Part shown: positions 16,924 through 28,278 of the stretch, piece after piece | Numbering within the stretch: position 1 is the first letter of the stretch | How the letters are laid out: each line of letters begins with the position of its first letter | Assembly: GCF_029854215.1 (NCBI RefSeq) | Contig: NZ_CP122961.1 | Span: forward strand, 1,240,001 to 1,304,000 | Length of the DNA stretch: 64,000 nt | Source of the DNA: Halomonas alkaliantarctica | GTDB lineage: Bacteria > Pseudomonadota > Gammaproteobacteria > Pseudomonadales > Halomonadaceae | Direction: 5' to 3' | Made by a program: the position numbers and the translations under genes | Notes under the pieces: generated by a model | The model's database searches: none | The model's input: the letters and a program-made list of their open reading frames with translations, nothing else | What the model was told of the DNA's origin: nothing

Positions 16924-18522
16924 TTAGCCAAACTGGTTCATGGTGTTGTCTTTGCCGCCAGCCTTGAGCGCGGCATCGCCGTGGAAGAACTCTTTGTGGT
17001 CATCACCGATATTGGAACCGGCCATGTCCTGGTGACGTACGGTGGCGATTCCCTGGCGAATTTCCTGGCGTTGTACGCCTTTCACGTACGCCAGCATACC
17101 TTCGTCGCCGAAGTAGCCTTTCGCTAGATTGTCGGTGGACAGGGCAGCGGTATGGTACGTCGGTAGCGTAATCAAGTGGTGGAAGATGCCCGCTTCCCGC
17201 GACGAGTCGCGCTGGAAATTGCGCGTCCACTCATCGGCCAACTGACCAAGCTCAGTGTTGTCGTACTCGGCGCTCATCAGCTTGTCACGCTGGTAAGCTG
17301 AAACGTCTTTACCTTCTTCCTGCCAAGCATCGAACACCTGCTGGCGGAAGTTCAGCGTCCAGTTGAACGACGGCGAGTTGTTGTAGACCAGTTTGGCATC
17401 CGGCACGACATCGCGAATCCGGTTAACCATGCTGGCGATCTGGCCAACATGGGGTTTCTCGGTTTCGATCCAAAGCAAGTCGGCACCGTTTTGCAGGCTG
17501 GTGATACAGTCAAGAATGACGCGATCTTCGCCAGTGCCCGGTTTGAACTGGTAGAGGCCTGAAGCGAGACGCTTGGGCTTGACCAGCTTACCGTTCTGCT
17601 TGATGACCACGTCGCCGTTGTTAATGTCGGCAGCGTTTTCGATCACATCGCCATCCAGGAAGCTGTTGTACTGATCGCCTAGGTCACCGGGCTCATTGGT
17701 GACGGCAATTTTTTGCGTCAAACCAGCGCCCAGTGAGTCGGTACGCGCCACAATAACGCCATCTTCAATGCCGAGTTCCAAAAAGGCGTAACGCACAGCG
17801 TTAATTTTGGCCAGGAAGTCTTCATGAGGCACGGTGACCTTACCGTCCTGGTGACCACACTGTTTCTCATCGGAGACCTGGTTTTCCAGTTGGATGCAGC
17901 AGGCGCCCGCTTGAATAAACTTCTTGGCTAGCAGGTAGGTGGCTTCTGCGTTTCCAAAGCCGGCGTCGATATCAGCAATGATGGGGACGATATGGGTTTC
18001 GTAGTTATCAATTTTGCTGATCAGTTCCTGCTCTTTTGATTTGTCGCCAGCCTCTTTGGCTTCGTCCAGGTCGCGGAACAGATGGTTAAGTTCCCAGGCA
18101 TCGGCTTGCTTTAGGAAGGTGTAGAGCTCCTCGATCAGGTTCGCGACGGAGGTTTTTTCGTGCATTGACTGGTCGGGCAACGGGCCGAATTCGGAGCGCA
18201 GCGCGGCCACCATCCAGCCTGACAGGTAGAGGTAGCTACGCTTGGTGGTGCCAAAGTGCTTTTTGATCGAAATAAGCTTCTGCTGACCAATAAAGCCGTG
18301 CCAGCAGCCCAGTGACTGGGTGTACTTTGTGGTATCAGCATCGTAAGCGGCCATATCTTCGCGCATGACTTTGGCGGTGTAGCGAGCAATGTCCAGGCCG
18401 GTATGAAAACGGTTTTGAGCACGCATACGGGCAGCATACTCAGGTTTGATGGCTTCCCATTTGCCGCCTTGTGCTTCGCGTAGCTGGGCCATGGCTTTGA
18501 TATCGTCGAGCAGTCCTGTCAT
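16924..18522 (-). CDS. aceA: Isocitrate lyase
   Basis: This 532-residue enzyme cleaves isocitrate to glyoxylate and succinate, the first step of the glyoxylate shunt. It belongs to the longer isocitrate lyase branch found in Pseudomonas (about 531 residues) rather than the 434-residue E. coli type. The catalytic loop reads KQCGHQDGK with Cys222, where the classic form is KKCGH. Metal and substrate contacts are visible in IIADIDAGFG and QLENQVSDEKQCGH. The start overlaps by 4 nt (ATGA) a 71-codon ORF upstream. It competes for isocitrate with the IDH encoded at 25.3 kb. Confidence 0.97.
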   Translation of the reverse strand: MTGLLDDIKAMAQLREAQGGKWEAIKPEYAARMRAQNRFHTGLDIARYTAKVMREDMAAYDADTTKYTQSLGCWHGFIGQQKLISIKKHFGTTKRSYLYLSGWMVAALRSEFGPLPDQSMHEKTSVANLIEELYTFLKQADAWELNHLFRDLDEAKEAGDKSKEQELISKIDNYETHIVPIIADIDAGFGNAEATYLLAKKFIQAGACCIQLENQVSDEKQCGHQDGKVTVPHEDFLAKINAVRYAFLELGIEDGVIVARTDSLGAGLTQKIAVTNEPGDLGDQYNSFLDGDVIENAADINNGDVVIKQNGKLVKPKRLASGLYQFKPGTGEDRVILDCITSLQNGADLLWIETEKPHVGQIASMVNRIRDVVPDAKLVYNNSPSFNWTLNFRQQVFDAWQEEGKDVSAYQRDKLMSAEYDNTELGQLADEWTRNFQRDSSREAGIFHHLITLPTYHTAALSTDNLAKGYFGDEGMLAYVKGVQRQEIRQGIATVRHQDMAGSNIGDDHKEFFHGDAALKAGGKDNTMNQFG

Positions 18523-18734
18523 GAGCTTACCCTCTTCGGTTGTGATAGCAGTGCTTCAATGCTAATGGTGTCTCGCCAATCAGTGCTTGCTAATGCTGCA
18601 CCTGCGAAGTTGTATTCAGCATCATTGAATTTCGCGTTTTTGTCTTTAAGCCAATCGTCTCTAAGCCAATCGTATTGGGTACTAGAGACATCAGAACTAA
18701 GTGCATCTGATACAGCGTCGTGGGATTGATGCAT
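18519..18734 (-). CDS. Possible small ORF coupled to aceA
   Basis: This 71-codon frame lies directly upstream of aceA. It has a GAGGTAA ribosome site before its ATG, and its stop overlaps the aceA start (ATGA). The predicted peptide is acidic and polar with no signal or membrane segment. An internal 15-bp duplication gives DWLRD then DWLKD. It could be a real small protein, a translated leader that couples to aceA, or a chance frame. I recognise no relatives. Confidence 0.4.
   Translation of the reverse strand: MHQSHDAVSDALSSDVSSTQYDWLRDDWLKDKNAKFNDAEYNFAGAALASTDWRDTISIEALLSQPKRVSS
18643..18672. repeat. 15-bp tandem duplication
   Basis: Two adjacent copies of TCTYTAAGCCAATCG at 18643 and 18658 lie inside the small ORF before aceA and preserve its frame. 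Confidence 0.85.
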
Positions 18735-18886
18735 TTACCTCGTCGCCATAGCGCTGCAATGCAACAACTATCCACGAGGATGGCTCAATGAACAATTGAC
18801 ACTTGGGGGCACAGGTCGTTGTAACCCGACTACAGAGGGGGGCGAAAGCGGTGGGTTTGTGTAGTGGTTTTTCGGCAGGAAGACAT

Positions 18887-18912
18887 AAAAAAGCACTGCC
18901 GAGGCAGTGCTT
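18887..18912 (-). terminator. Terminator of the GNAT gene
   Basis: The ten-pair stem AAGCACTGCC with GGCAGTGCTT is followed by TTTTTT on the minus strand, 18 bp beyond the acetyltransferase stop. The loop in the written sequence is only two bases, so the closing pairs probably open. Confidence 0.82.
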
Positions 18913-18930
18913 GGGATCAATCAAGATAGC

Positions 18931-19356
18931 TTATGCGAGCGAAAGCGTCATTTCTCGATGGGGGATGCCTGCATCCAGAAACTCATCGCCGTGAGCGACG
19001 AAGCCTAACCGTTCATAAAACGCCAGCGCGTGCACCTGTGAGCTGAGGGCTACCTGTGAGTGGCCCGCGTGGCGAGCCGATTCGATAGCAGCTTGCATCA
19101 GCAGTACGCCAATGCCTGTGCCGCGAGCTTCGGAAAGTACCGCAACACGGCCAATGTGAGCATCGGGCAGTAGCCGTGCGGTGCCTACCGGTTGCCCGTC
19201 GAGAAGGGCCAAAAAGTGCTGGCACTCAGGATCCAGACCATCCCACTCCTCATCCTGGGGCACGTTTTGCTCTTCAATAAACACCCGGCGCCGGATCTCG
19301 CTGGCAGCCTGGCCCAACGTCTCCCAGTCACCCGTACTGATGTGGGTAATCGCCAT
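18931..19356 (-). CDS. GNAT family N-acetyltransferase
   Basis: This 141-residue protein has the GNAT fold. The start IRRRVFIEEQNVPQDEEWD is the well-known N-terminal signature of the YjcF/ElaA-like branch. The acetyl-CoA loop follows as RVAVLSEARGTGIGVLL (Q/R-x-x-G-x-G/A), and the C-terminal FYERLGF is typical. The acceptor substrate is unknown. It overlaps the roxA stop by one nucleotide, so the two are co-transcribed. Confidence 0.88.
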   Translation of the reverse strand: MAITHISTGDWETLGQAASEIRRRVFIEEQNVPQDEEWDGLDPECQHFLALLDGQPVGTARLLPDAHIGRVAVLSEARGTGIGVLLMQAAIESARHAGHSQVALSSQVHALAFYERLGFVAHGDEFLDAGIPHREMTLSLA

Positions 19357-20546
19357 TAATACTCCTCGTCGTCATCACCTTCATCACTCATAAAGCCGAG
19401 GCTGCCGGTATTGACCAGCTGGGTGATGAGCGCCGCTGCGCCGTCAAGTTCAAGGTCTTCGGCGTAAAGTGGGGTGGTGTCGGCAAGTCGTTTGGCTAAC
19501 TCCGCTGAGCAGGCGTGGCCGTCACCGTCGACAAACAGCGTGGTGCCGCTGGCATCACTACGCCAGGCAAAGCGCGAGCCAGGCATATGGTAAAGTGGTT
19601 CACCCTCTTGTAATTGAGCAACAAGCGCCGCTTCGGTTAGCGGTGTTTCAAGGGGGACCACTTGATCAACATATTTTGGCTGGGTCATCACCCGGCCAAA
19701 CCACTGGGCGACCTGGGTGGGGTTATCCAGCGTCGACATGATCAACTGACGCATACGCTCAACGGCGGCGTCGTCCAATTCACCGACCTGCTGTGCAGGC
19801 GCCATGCCCGCATCGCTGTAACGCTGGGAGGCGGGAAGCTGCTCGCCTAAATAGTCTGCGTAGGAGGTGATCGCCTCATCGGCGGAAGGTGCCCGGAATC
19901 CCACCGAAATGGTCATGCAGTCATCGCTCTGGCTAACGCCGTGATGTGCCCAGCCGGGGGGGAGATACAGCATATCGCCGGGGTCAAGCACCCAGTCGGA
20001 GTCGGGCTCTACGGTGAATTCTTTCAGGATACGGAGATCGATACCTTGGATGATCGGCGCATCTTCCGTGAGCTTGCCACCCAATTGCCAGCGTCGATGA
20101 CCGCTGGCTTGGAGCAGAAACACATCGTATTGGTCGATATGCGCGCCCACATTGCCGCCAGGAGGCGCGTAGCTGATCATTACGTCATCAAGCCGCCAGC
20201 GCGGCAGGAAGTTAAACTCGTCCAACAGTGCCGCCACTGCGGGCACATAGTGATCAACTGCCTGTACCAGCAGGCTCCAATTGTTTTCCGGTAGCCGTTC
20301 AAAAGTGGCTTCATCAAAGGGGCCGTGGGAGACCTGCCAAGGGCCATCCGGGCCTTCTTCTTCGACTAGGCGTGCTTCTACGCCAGGCTCGCAGGCGAGA
20401 CCTGCCAGCTCGTCAGCCTCAATAGGGCTGATGAAGTCTGGCATCGCGCCACGGATCAGCAGCGGCTTTTGCTGCCAATAATTGGCCAGAAAGTCTGCGG
20501 CGGTAAGGTCGCCCAGCAGGGTTAACGGCTTATCGTGATGGTTCAT
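19356..20546 (-). CDS. roxA: Ribosomal protein uL16 3-hydroxylase (JmjC/cupin oxygenase)
   Basis: This 396-residue Fe(II)/2-oxoglutarate oxygenase resembles E. coli RoxA (YcfD), which hydroxylates an arginine of ribosomal protein uL16. The iron facial triad is visible: His136 and Asp138 in GAHIDQYDVF, and His201 in LPPGWAHHGVS. The N-terminal QKPLLIRGAMPDF matches the JmjC start. A C-terminal winged-helix region follows, ending in an acidic tail (DEGDDDEEY). It is upstream of the GNAT gene in the same transcript. Confidence 0.9.
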   Translation of the reverse strand: MNHHDKPLTLLGDLTAADFLANYWQQKPLLIRGAMPDFISPIEADELAGLACEPGVEARLVEEEGPDGPWQVSHGPFDEATFERLPENNWSLLVQAVDHYVPAVAALLDEFNFLPRWRLDDVMISYAPPGGNVGAHIDQYDVFLLQASGHRRWQLGGKLTEDAPIIQGIDLRILKEFTVEPDSDWVLDPGDMLYLPPGWAHHGVSQSDDCMTISVGFRAPSADEAITSYADYLGEQLPASQRYSDAGMAPAQQVGELDDAAVERMRQLIMSTLDNPTQVAQWFGRVMTQPKYVDQVVPLETPLTEAALVAQLQEGEPLYHMPGSRFAWRSDASGTTLFVDGDGHACSAELAKRLADTTPLYAEDLELDGAAALITQLVNTGSLGFMSDEGDDDEEY

Positions 20547-20613
20547 GGCATGCCCTGGCGTTAGTAAGATGGCGAAATAAGGTGGCGTTATTAAATGTCT
20601 TTATAAAATGTTG

Positions 20614-22029
<1,416 letters not shown>

Positions 22030-22064
22030 TTAGTCGAGAGCAGATTAATCGATTCGATAGTGGC

Positions 22065-22706
22065 TTAACTGAGGCTGTCCAGCGCCCGGCGTAGCGCTGT
22101 GCGCTGGAAAACCAGCTTCCAGCGCCGCCCGCCTTGCTGGTGCCACAATAGCCCAAAGCGAATGCCGGCCATTAAACAGGCGCGCACCCGCTCGGGCATC
22201 ATGCGGCTTTGCAGTAACGAAGGGTCGCCCTGCACCACAATACGGGTTTTAAACGTGGAGATCGTCTCCTGGTACGCTTCCCCTAGGCTGGCGATCACGT
22301 TTTCATGAGTGGGGCCGAAGTGTTCGGCCTGACCCTGAATGCGGGTTAGCTTTTGGCCTAGCGAATCCATCATGTCGTTATTGGTGCGCAGCTTGTTCAT
22401 CAGCATCAGCAGCGAGAAGCCGTAACGCAGCACCACCGGATTCGCCTGTTTACGCCCCACCAGGGCTTCCAAAGTATCCAGACCGCGGCGAAGATTGTTG
22501 GGGTGCCCGCCATAGATCGCTTCGAAGCTTTCCGGGTTGGTATCCACGGTGGCTTCAATCAGCGTTTCCCAGGCGCGCGGGTCGACTTGACCGGTGCGGG
22601 CGAGTTCGTCAACTAGGCTGGCGGCTTGAAACACCCCCGCTAGGGCAAGCGCTTGGCGAGCGGCCGGGGAATCAGGGGCGCGATGAATCGGGGTGATTGG
22701 ACTCAT
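22065..22706 (-). CDS. hflD: Lysogenization regulator-like protein HflD
   Basis: This 213-residue protein is all-helical and equal in length to E. coli HflD, a peripheral membrane protein that binds the lambda CII protein; its normal cell role is unclear. Typical segments are [27 protein letters not shown] and [20 protein letters not shown]. The start at 22706 overlaps the mnmA stop by 4 nt (ATGA), which favours it over the long upstream extension. mnmA-hflD-purB is a conserved set. Confidence 0.92.
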   Translation of the reverse strand: MSPITPIHRAPDSPAARQALALAGVFQAASLVDELARTGQVDPRAWETLIEATVDTNPESFEAIYGGHPNNLRRGLDTLEALVGRKQANPVVLRYGFSLLMLMNKLRTNNDMMDSLGQKLTRIQGQAEHFGPTHENVIASLGEAYQETISTFKTRIVVQGDPSLLQSRMMPERVRACLMAGIRFGLLWHQQGGRRWKLVFQRTALRRALDSLS

Positions 22707-23863
22707 GCAGCGGCCTCCGCGGCTTTCTTCCAGGTCGAGCGGATAACGCCGCCGCCTAAGCAAATGTCGCCCTCGTAAAGGACCAGCGACTGACCAGGGG
22801 TGACCGCCCACTGAGGATCATCGAACGTGACCTCTACGCCGCCATCAGGCAGAACGCGCATTTCACAGCCGCAGTCGCTTTGCCGATAGCGCGTCTTCGC
22901 GGTAAAGCGGCCCTGCTGAACCGGCGGCTCGCCTGCCACCCAGTCCATGGCCTCTGTAGCCAATGTGTCGGAATAGAGCAACTGATCATGCTTACCCTGC
23001 ACCGCGACCAGCACATTGCGATCAAGATCTTTCGCCGCCACGTACCAGGGCTCTTCTGAATAGTTGGCAAGCCCACCAATGCCTAGCCCCTGGCGCTGGC
23101 CCAGGGTGTAGTACATTAGCCCCATATGCTTGCCGATGACATCGCCATCCGGCGTTTCAATAGTGCCGGGCTGGGCGGGCAGGTACTGCTGAAGGAAGTC
23201 GCGAAAGCGCCGCTCGCCGATAAAGCAGATCCCGGTGGAGTCTTTTTTCTTGGCGGTAATCAGCCCGTGCTGTTCTGCAAGCGCACGCACGGCGGGTTTT
23301 TCCAACTCACCCACAGGGAATAGAGTGCGGGCAATAGCAGCTTCCGGCACCGCATGCAGGAAGTAGCTTTGATCTTTATTGCCATCCAGGCCTTTAAGCA
23401 GACGCGGGCGACCGTTACGCACGCCCTGGCGTACATAGTGGCCAGTCGCGATTTTGCTGGCACCCAGCATCTCGGCGTACTCCAGGAACACCTTAAACTT
23501 GATTTCCCGGTTACACAGAATATCGGGATTGGGCGTGCGACCTGCTTTGTATTCAGCTAAGAAGTGCTCAAATACATTATCCCAATACTCGGCGGCAAAA
23601 TTAGCGGTGTGCAGCTTAATGCCCAGTTTGGCGCAAACCGCCTCGGCGTCGGCAAGATCCTCTTTAGCCGTGCAATATTCGGTGCCGTCGTCTTCATCCC
23701 AGTTTTTCATAAACAGGCCTTCTACCTCATAGCCTTGCTGCATGAGGAGGAGGGCAGAAACGGACGAGTCGACGCCGCCGGACATACCGACAATCACTTT
23801 GCCGTTAGCAGAGGACCCGGTAATGGTTGAGCCAGTGCTGGATGACTCGGTATTGGATGACAT
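22703..23863 (-). CDS. mnmA: tRNA 2-thiouridylase MnmA
   Basis: This 386-residue enzyme inserts sulfur into U34 of tRNA-Glu, -Gln and -Lys. The PP-loop is GMSGGVDSS (residues 27-35), and the two catalytic cysteines are Cys117 in [10 protein letters not shown] and Cys213 in STGICFIGE. The first 20 residues form an unusual Ser/Thr-rich extension before the conserved start. The ATG at 23863 has GAGG at 6 nt; the ATG six bases upstream directly abuts that site. It is coupled to hflD. Three tRNA-Glu(UUC) substrates are encoded near 61.5 kb. Confidence 0.96.
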   Translation of the reverse strand: MSSNTESSSTGSTITGSSANGKVIVGMSGGVDSSVSALLLMQQGYEVEGLFMKNWDEDDGTEYCTAKEDLADAEAVCAKLGIKLHTANFAAEYWDNVFEHFLAEYKAGRTPNPDILCNREIKFKVFLEYAEMLGASKIATGHYVRQGVRNGRPRLLKGLDGNKDQSYFLHAVPEAAIARTLFPVGELEKPAVRALAEQHGLITAKKKDSTGICFIGERRFRDFLQQYLPAQPGTIETPDGDVIGKHMGLMYYTLGQRQGLGIGGLANYSEEPWYVAAKDLDRNVLVAVQGKHDQLLYSDTLATEAMDWVAGEPPVQQGRFTAKTRYRQSDCGCEMRVLPDGGVEVTFDDPQWAVTPGQSLVLYEGDICLGGGVIRSTWKKAAEAAA

Positions 23864-23951
23864 AAGCATCCTCAGTAGAAGTGGTGTGCAAAAGAACAGG
23901 GTGCAATTGGGCGAGGATTATACACGATGGGGGGTAATGGCTTCGAGTGCT

Positions 23952-24392
23952 TCACTCGCGAATCACTGCAAGCGGGTAACAAGGGCCGTCGAGGGCATCC
24001 TCAATACGTTTGAGTACTAGAGGGCTGCGCAGGCGTGACTGATGATCCAACGTGCGTATTTGCTCAAGTGTGAGCCAGTGAGTAGCGAAAATATCGGGGT
24101 CCAGGGCGAGATCCAGCTGGTGAAGCGGCTCGGCAATAAAGCCGTGGCTATGAAACGTTTGCCCATCGTGGGTATGAAAAACGTACAGGCCCAGGTAGCC
24201 GGTGAGTGATACCTGCCAAGCGGTCTCCTCCAATACCTCGCGCAGAATAGCGGTGATCGGCCCTTCACCGGTTTCTATATGCCCGGCGGGCTGGTTAAAC
24301 ACGGTCTGGGGGCCGTCGCGCTGCTCTTCTACCAGCAAAAAACGCTCACCTTGCTGAATGACACAGGCGGCCGTGCTGCGAATAAGGCTCAT
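23952..24392 (-). CDS. nudJ: Nudix hydrolase NudJ
   Basis: This 146-residue Nudix phosphohydrolase has the Nudix box as GHIETGEGPITAILREVLEE (G-x5-E-x7-REUxEE). E. coli NudJ hydrolyses the pyrimidine HMP-PP, (d)NTPs and related compounds. The N-terminal AACVIQQGERFLLVEE and FNQPAGHIE fit NudJ closely. It overlaps the rluE stop by one nucleotide and lies next to mnmA, a frequent arrangement. Confidence 0.9.
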   Translation of the reverse strand: MSLIRSTAACVIQQGERFLLVEEQRDGPQTVFNQPAGHIETGEGPITAILREVLEETAWQVSLTGYLGLYVFHTHDGQTFHSHGFIAEPLHQLDLALDPDIFATHWLTLEQIRTLDHQSRLRSPLVLKRIEDALDGPCYPLAVIRE

Positions 24393-25024
24393 CAGGGTTT
24401 CCTGGGTTTTGTGGCGGGCCGCGGTCGCTGATCTTTTCGCGGCGCTTTTCGCCGATTTGGGTGCTTATCGGTAGGCCGGGGGGCGTGTAGGGTTTCTTTG
24501 CGCCACTCACCGGGGGCTAATTCTTCAAGTTGCCAGGGGCCGATGGCCGTGCGAATCAAACGCAGCGTGGGAAAGCCAACATGAGCGGTCATGCGGCGTA
24601 CTTGGCGGTTACGGCCTTCGCTAATGGTGAGCTCCAGCCAGCTGGTCGACGGGTGGCGTTTAGGGTCGATGGGTGGTTGGCGTGGTGCGCTAGCGGGTGG
24701 ATCAATCCGGCGCGCCTTGGCTGGCTGCGTTGGGCCATCTTTCAGCGTAACTCCCTGGCGCAGTGATGTCAGCGCTGCCTCGCTAATATCGCCTTCCACC
24801 TGGACCCAGTAGGTTTTGGGCTGCTTATGGCGCGGGTGAGAGATGCGGTGAATCAATTCGCCATCATCGCTAAGCAGCAGCAGGCCTTCAGAGTCATAAT
24901 CTAGCCGCCCTGCGGCGTATACGCCCGGCACAGCAATCACATCGGCTAATGTGGCACGCCCTTGTTTATCGGTAAACTGAGAGAGCATACGATAGGGCTT
25001 ATGCAGTAAATATAAAGTGCTCAT
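24392..25024 (-). CDS. rluE: 23S rRNA pseudouridine synthase RluE
   Basis: This 210-residue RsuA-family pseudouridine synthase is most like RluE, which modifies U2457 of 23S rRNA. The catalytic motif is GRLDYDSEGLLLL with the essential Asp. KTYWVQVEG and EGRNRQVRRM are further family motifs. There is no S4 domain, as in RluE. A basic, low-complexity tail of about 35 residues (RRKAPRKDQRPRP) could add RNA affinity. It is the first gene of the rluE-nudJ pair. Confidence 0.92.
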   Translation of the reverse strand: MSTLYLLHKPYRMLSQFTDKQGRATLADVIAVPGVYAAGRLDYDSEGLLLLSDDGELIHRISHPRHKQPKTYWVQVEGDISEAALTSLRQGVTLKDGPTQPAKARRIDPPASAPRQPPIDPKRHPSTSWLELTISEGRNRQVRRMTAHVGFPTLRLIRTAIGPWQLEELAPGEWRKETLHAPRPTDKHPNRRKAPRKDQRPRPATKPRKP

Positions 25025-25104
25025 AGTCTCATTAGGGGGTTGCCTGGATTTGTCGACAATCTCTCATGTGATTAAAATGCAGCGCTGGTATACTTTTAAA
25101 ACGG

Positions 25105-25190
25105 TCTCAACAACCAGCTCAACAACCGTCTTAACCACCACCGATTGATAATTGAAACAGCTAAATAAAGCTAGATAAAGCCAAATAAAA
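25105..25190. repeat. 12-bp and 10-bp tandem repeats upstream of the IDH gene
   Basis: A 12-bp unit (NCTCAACAACCN) occurs three times from 25105 to 25140, the third copy diverged. A 10-bp unit (CTARATAAAG) occurs three times from 25161 to 25190. Both lie in the spacer between rluE and idh, which has no other recognisable gene. Confidence 0.8.
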
Positions 25191-25288
25191 CGGCCCAGCC
25201 TGCTTCGCGGCATGGTCTTTCGTTGAATGAGTCGCGTCGCTCAGGGTCTTTATAATCACAGCGATAGAAAAAAAGAGGTTAACGCAAA

Positions 25289-27526
25289 ATGTCTAAAACG
25301 CCGAAGATCATTTACACGCTCACCGACGAGGCGCCTGCGCTCGCAACATATTCTTTGCTACCGATTATTGACGCCTTCACCGACGCTGCTGGTATCGAAG
25401 TGGAAACCCGGGATATCTCCCTGGCGGCTCGCGTTCTGTCTTTATTTCCTGATTACTTGACTGAAGAGCAGCGTGTCGAGGACCACCTGGCCGAGCTAGG
25501 TGCGCTGGCTAAGGTTCCAGAAGCCAATATCATCAAGTTGCCCAATATTAGCGCTTCCATGCCGCAGCTGCGCGCAGTGATCAAAGAGCTGCAAGAACAG
25601 GGCTACCCACTGCCGGAATATCCTAGCGAGCCAAGTAACGACGAAGAGAAAGATATCAAAGCGCGCTATGACAAAGTCAAAGGCAGCGCGGTTAACCCAG
25701 TGTTGCGTGAAGGTAACTCTGACCGTCGCGCCCCGAAGGCCGTTAAAGAGTACGCGCGCAAGTATCCTCATTCGATGGGTGAGTGGAGTCAGGCCTCACG
25801 CAGCCACGTCTCCCACATGCATAAAGGCGATTTCTACGACGGTGAGAAGTCGATAACGCTGGATCGTGCGCACAATGTGAAGATGGAACTGACCACAAAA
25901 AGTGGCCAGACCCAGGTTCTCAAGTCGAATATCCCGCTACTCGAAGGCGAGATCATCGACAGCATGTTCATGAGCAAAAAAGCGTTGCTCGAATTCTACG
26001 AGCGGGAAATAGAAGATGCTCGTGAATCTGGCGTCATGTTCTCGTTGCACGTGAAAGCGACGATGATGAAAGTCTCGCACCCGATTGTGTTTGGCCACTG
26101 TATCAAGATTTTTTACAAAGACGCCTTTGAGAAACACGGTGAGTTGTTCAAAGAGCTGGGTGTGGATGTCAACAATGGCATCGCCAATCTTTACGAAAAA
26201 ATAGAGACGTTATCAGAATCGCAGCGCGATGAAATCATCAGCGACTTGCATGCCTGCCATGAAAAGCGTCCAGAGTTGGCGATGGTTGATTCGGCTCGTG
26301 GTATCACCAACTTCCACTCGCCCAGCGATGTGATTGTGGACGCTTCGATGCCGGCGATGATTCGTGCCGGGGGCAAGATGTACGGCGGTGACGGTCGTCT
26401 TAAGGATGTCAAAGCCGTTATGCCCGAGTCCACGTTCGCGCGTATTTATCAGGAAATGATCAATTTCTGTAAATGGCACGGTGCGTTTGATCCGGCGACG
26501 ATGGGCACTGTACCCAACGTTGGCTTGATGGCACAAAAAGCCGAAGAGTACGGCTCCCACGACAAGACCTTTGAAATTTCGGAAGACGGTGTTGCTAATA
26601 TCGTCGATCTGGACACCGGCGAAGTGCTGTTAACCCAAAACGTGGAGCAGGGCGATATCTGGCGGATGTGCCAGGTCAAGGACGCGCCGATTCGTGACTG
26701 GGTCAAGTTGGCAGTGGAGCGCTGCCGTGATTCGGGTATGCCGACGGTGTTCTGGCTCGATCCCTACCGCCCGCACGAGAACGAGTTGATCAAAAAGGTC
26801 AAAACGTACCTCAAGGATCACGACACTGATGGACTCGAGATCCATATCATGTCCCAGGTTCGGGCAATGCGTTACACCCTGGAACGTGTCATTCGTGGCC
26901 TCGATACTATCTCGGTCACGGGCAATATCCTGCGCGATTATCTGACGGATCTGTTCCCGATTCTTGAGTTGGGCACCAGTGCCAAGATGCTCTCTATCGT
27001 TCCGCTGATGGATGGCGGTGGTCTGTTTGAAACCGGTGCTGGTGGCTCCGCGCCTAAGCACGTTCAGCAGTTGCTGGAAGAGAACCACCTGCGTTGGGAC
27101 AGCCTTGGCGAGTTTCTGGCGCTTGTGGCCTCTTTGGAGCACCTCGCCAAACGCTTTAGCAACGACCGTGCTAAGCTGCTGGCGAAAGCACTGGATGAAG
27201 CTAACGGCAAGTTCCTCGAAAGCAACAAGTCACCTTCACGCAAAGTGGGTGAGCTGGACAACCGCGGAAGCCATTTCTACCTGGCGCTCTACTGGGCAGA
27301 AGCATTGGCAGCTCAAGATGAAGACGCTGAACTGAAAAAACGCTTTGCCCGCCTTGTGGAAACGCTGAAAGCCAACGAAACTACTATTATCGATGAGCTC
27401 AACAGTGTTCAAGGGCAGCCAGTTGATCTTAAAGGCTACTATCACCCGAACGGCGAATTGGCTAGCCAAGTCATGCGTCCAAGCAAAACGCTCAACGAAG
27501 CGCTGGCAATGGTGGCAAACGACTGA
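25289..27526 (+). CDS. idh: Isocitrate dehydrogenase (NADP), monomeric type
   Basis: This 745-residue monomeric NADP-dependent isocitrate dehydrogenase oxidises isocitrate to 2-oxoglutarate and CO2 in the TCA cycle. It is about twice the size of the dimeric E. coli Icd and unrelated at the level of short motifs. Characteristic stretches are [24 protein letters not shown] (substrate phosphate-binding region), [14 protein letters not shown] and [25 protein letters not shown] precedes the ATG by about 10 nt. It is transcribed alone from a repeat-rich leader and ends in a terminator at 27608. In Pseudomonas a dimeric icd gene follows; none is here. Confidence 0.97.
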   Translation: MSKTPKIIYTLTDEAPALATYSLLPIIDAFTDAAGIEVETRDISLAARVLSLFPDYLTEEQRVEDHLAELGALAKVPEANIIKLPNISASMPQLRAVIKELQEQGYPLPEYPSEPSNDEEKDIKARYDKVKGSAVNPVLREGNSDRRAPKAVKEYARKYPHSMGEWSQASRSHVSHMHKGDFYDGEKSITLDRAHNVKMELTTKSGQTQVLKSNIPLLEGEIIDSMFMSKKALLEFYEREIEDARESGVMFSLHVKATMMKVSHPIVFGHCIKIFYKDAFEKHGELFKELGVDVNNGIANLYEKIETLSESQRDEIISDLHACHEKRPELAMVDSARGITNFHSPSDVIVDASMPAMIRAGGKMYGGDGRLKDVKAVMPESTFARIYQEMINFCKWHGAFDPATMGTVPNVGLMAQKAEEYGSHDKTFEISEDGVANIVDLDTGEVLLTQNVEQGDIWRMCQVKDAPIRDWVKLAVERCRDSGMPTVFWLDPYRPHENELIKKVKTYLKDHDTDGLEIHIMSQVRAMRYTLERVIRGLDTISVTGNILRDYLTDLFPILELGTSAKMLSIVPLMDGGGLFETGAGGSAPKHVQQLLEENHLRWDSLGEFLALVASLEHLAKRFSNDRAKLLAKALDEANGKFLESNKSPSRKVGELDNRGSHFYLALYWAEALAAQDEDAELKKRFARLVETLKANETTIIDELNSVQGQPVDLKGYYHPNGELASQVMRPSKTLNEALAMVAND

Positions 27527-27566
27527 GGTTTTAAAAGCCTAGGTTTTAAAAGGCCAAGGTTTTACC
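27526..27566. repeat. 15-bp tandem repeat after the IDH gene
   Basis: AGGTTTTAAAAGCCT begins at the last base of the IDH stop codon, is repeated at 27541 as AGGTTTTAAAAGGCC, and a partial third copy (AAGGTTTTACC) follows. Confidence 0.85.
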
Positions 27567-27607
27567 AGCATTATCTGCGACCACTGCGCATGAAAACGCT
27601 GTGATAT

Positions 27608-27639
27608 CCCTCGCCTACCGTAGTGGGCGAGGGTTTTTT
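27608..27639 (+). terminator. IDH gene terminator
   Basis: The stem CCCTCGCC with GGCGAGGG is followed by TTTTTT. Confidence 0.92.
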
Positions 27640-27737
27640 GGCTTATTTAATATGTTAATTTTGTATTTTCCATGAACCCTTGCTGATCGACAGCGTCTGA
27701 AAAGTAGATAACACTCTTTAGACGCCTCTAGCGGTCA

Positions 27738-28139
27738 GTGTCGAGACAACCAACCGTGCTGCTTATGCCCAACCTAGATAGTTCATGCTTGGCCATGTTA
27801 CCCGTGCAAGCGGGAACGACGCGGCCAAATATGCCCGATGAAGATGGTGATATTGCGGTGCAGTCAGCAGAGCCGGCGCTGGCGCAACCGCCGCTTTATA
27901 AGGTGGTGCTTCACAATGACGATTACACGCCGATGGAATTTGTTATTGAAGTGCTGCAAGATTTTTTCAATTTGGATAGCGAGACGGCCGTTCAGATCAT
28001 GCTCGCCGTACATACCCAGGGAAAGGGCACTTGTGGCGTGTTTACGCGCGATATAGCCGAAACAAAAAGCTATCAAGTAAACGAATACGCCCGTGAGTGT
28101 GAGCATCCGTTGATAAGTGATATTGAGGCCGCCAATTAG
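27738..28139 (+). CDS. clpS: ClpS, N-degron adaptor of ClpAP
   Basis: ClpS binds proteins with N-terminal Leu, Phe, Tyr or Trp and passes them to ClpA. The core [20 protein letters not shown] and [19 protein letters not shown] are diagnostic and include the NDDYTPMEF substrate pocket. The frame opens with GTG at 27738 (133 residues). In-frame ATGs at 27765, 27795 and 27831 are alternatives and none has a strong ribosome site; by family length the start at 27795 or 27831 is also plausible. clpA follows after 139 bp. In Pseudomonas a cspD gene lies just before clpS; it is absent here. Confidence 0.95.
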   Translation: MSRQPTVLLMPNLDSSCLAMLPVQAGTTRPNMPDEDGDIAVQSAEPALAQPPLYKVVLHNDDYTPMEFVIEVLQDFFNLDSETAVQIMLAVHTQGKGTCGVFTRDIAETKSYQVNEYARECEHPLISDIEAAN

Positions 28140-28278
28140 AAACGTTGAGAAATAATTGGTGGTGAGGCTTGCAACCATGCCATTTGTACCCGATGTTGAG
28201 AGTGCCGGTCGTTTAAACTGATCCGACGCAAGCCCTAGGTGGCGATACGCCCTAGGTAGTAGCGAAAAGGGGACTGCC

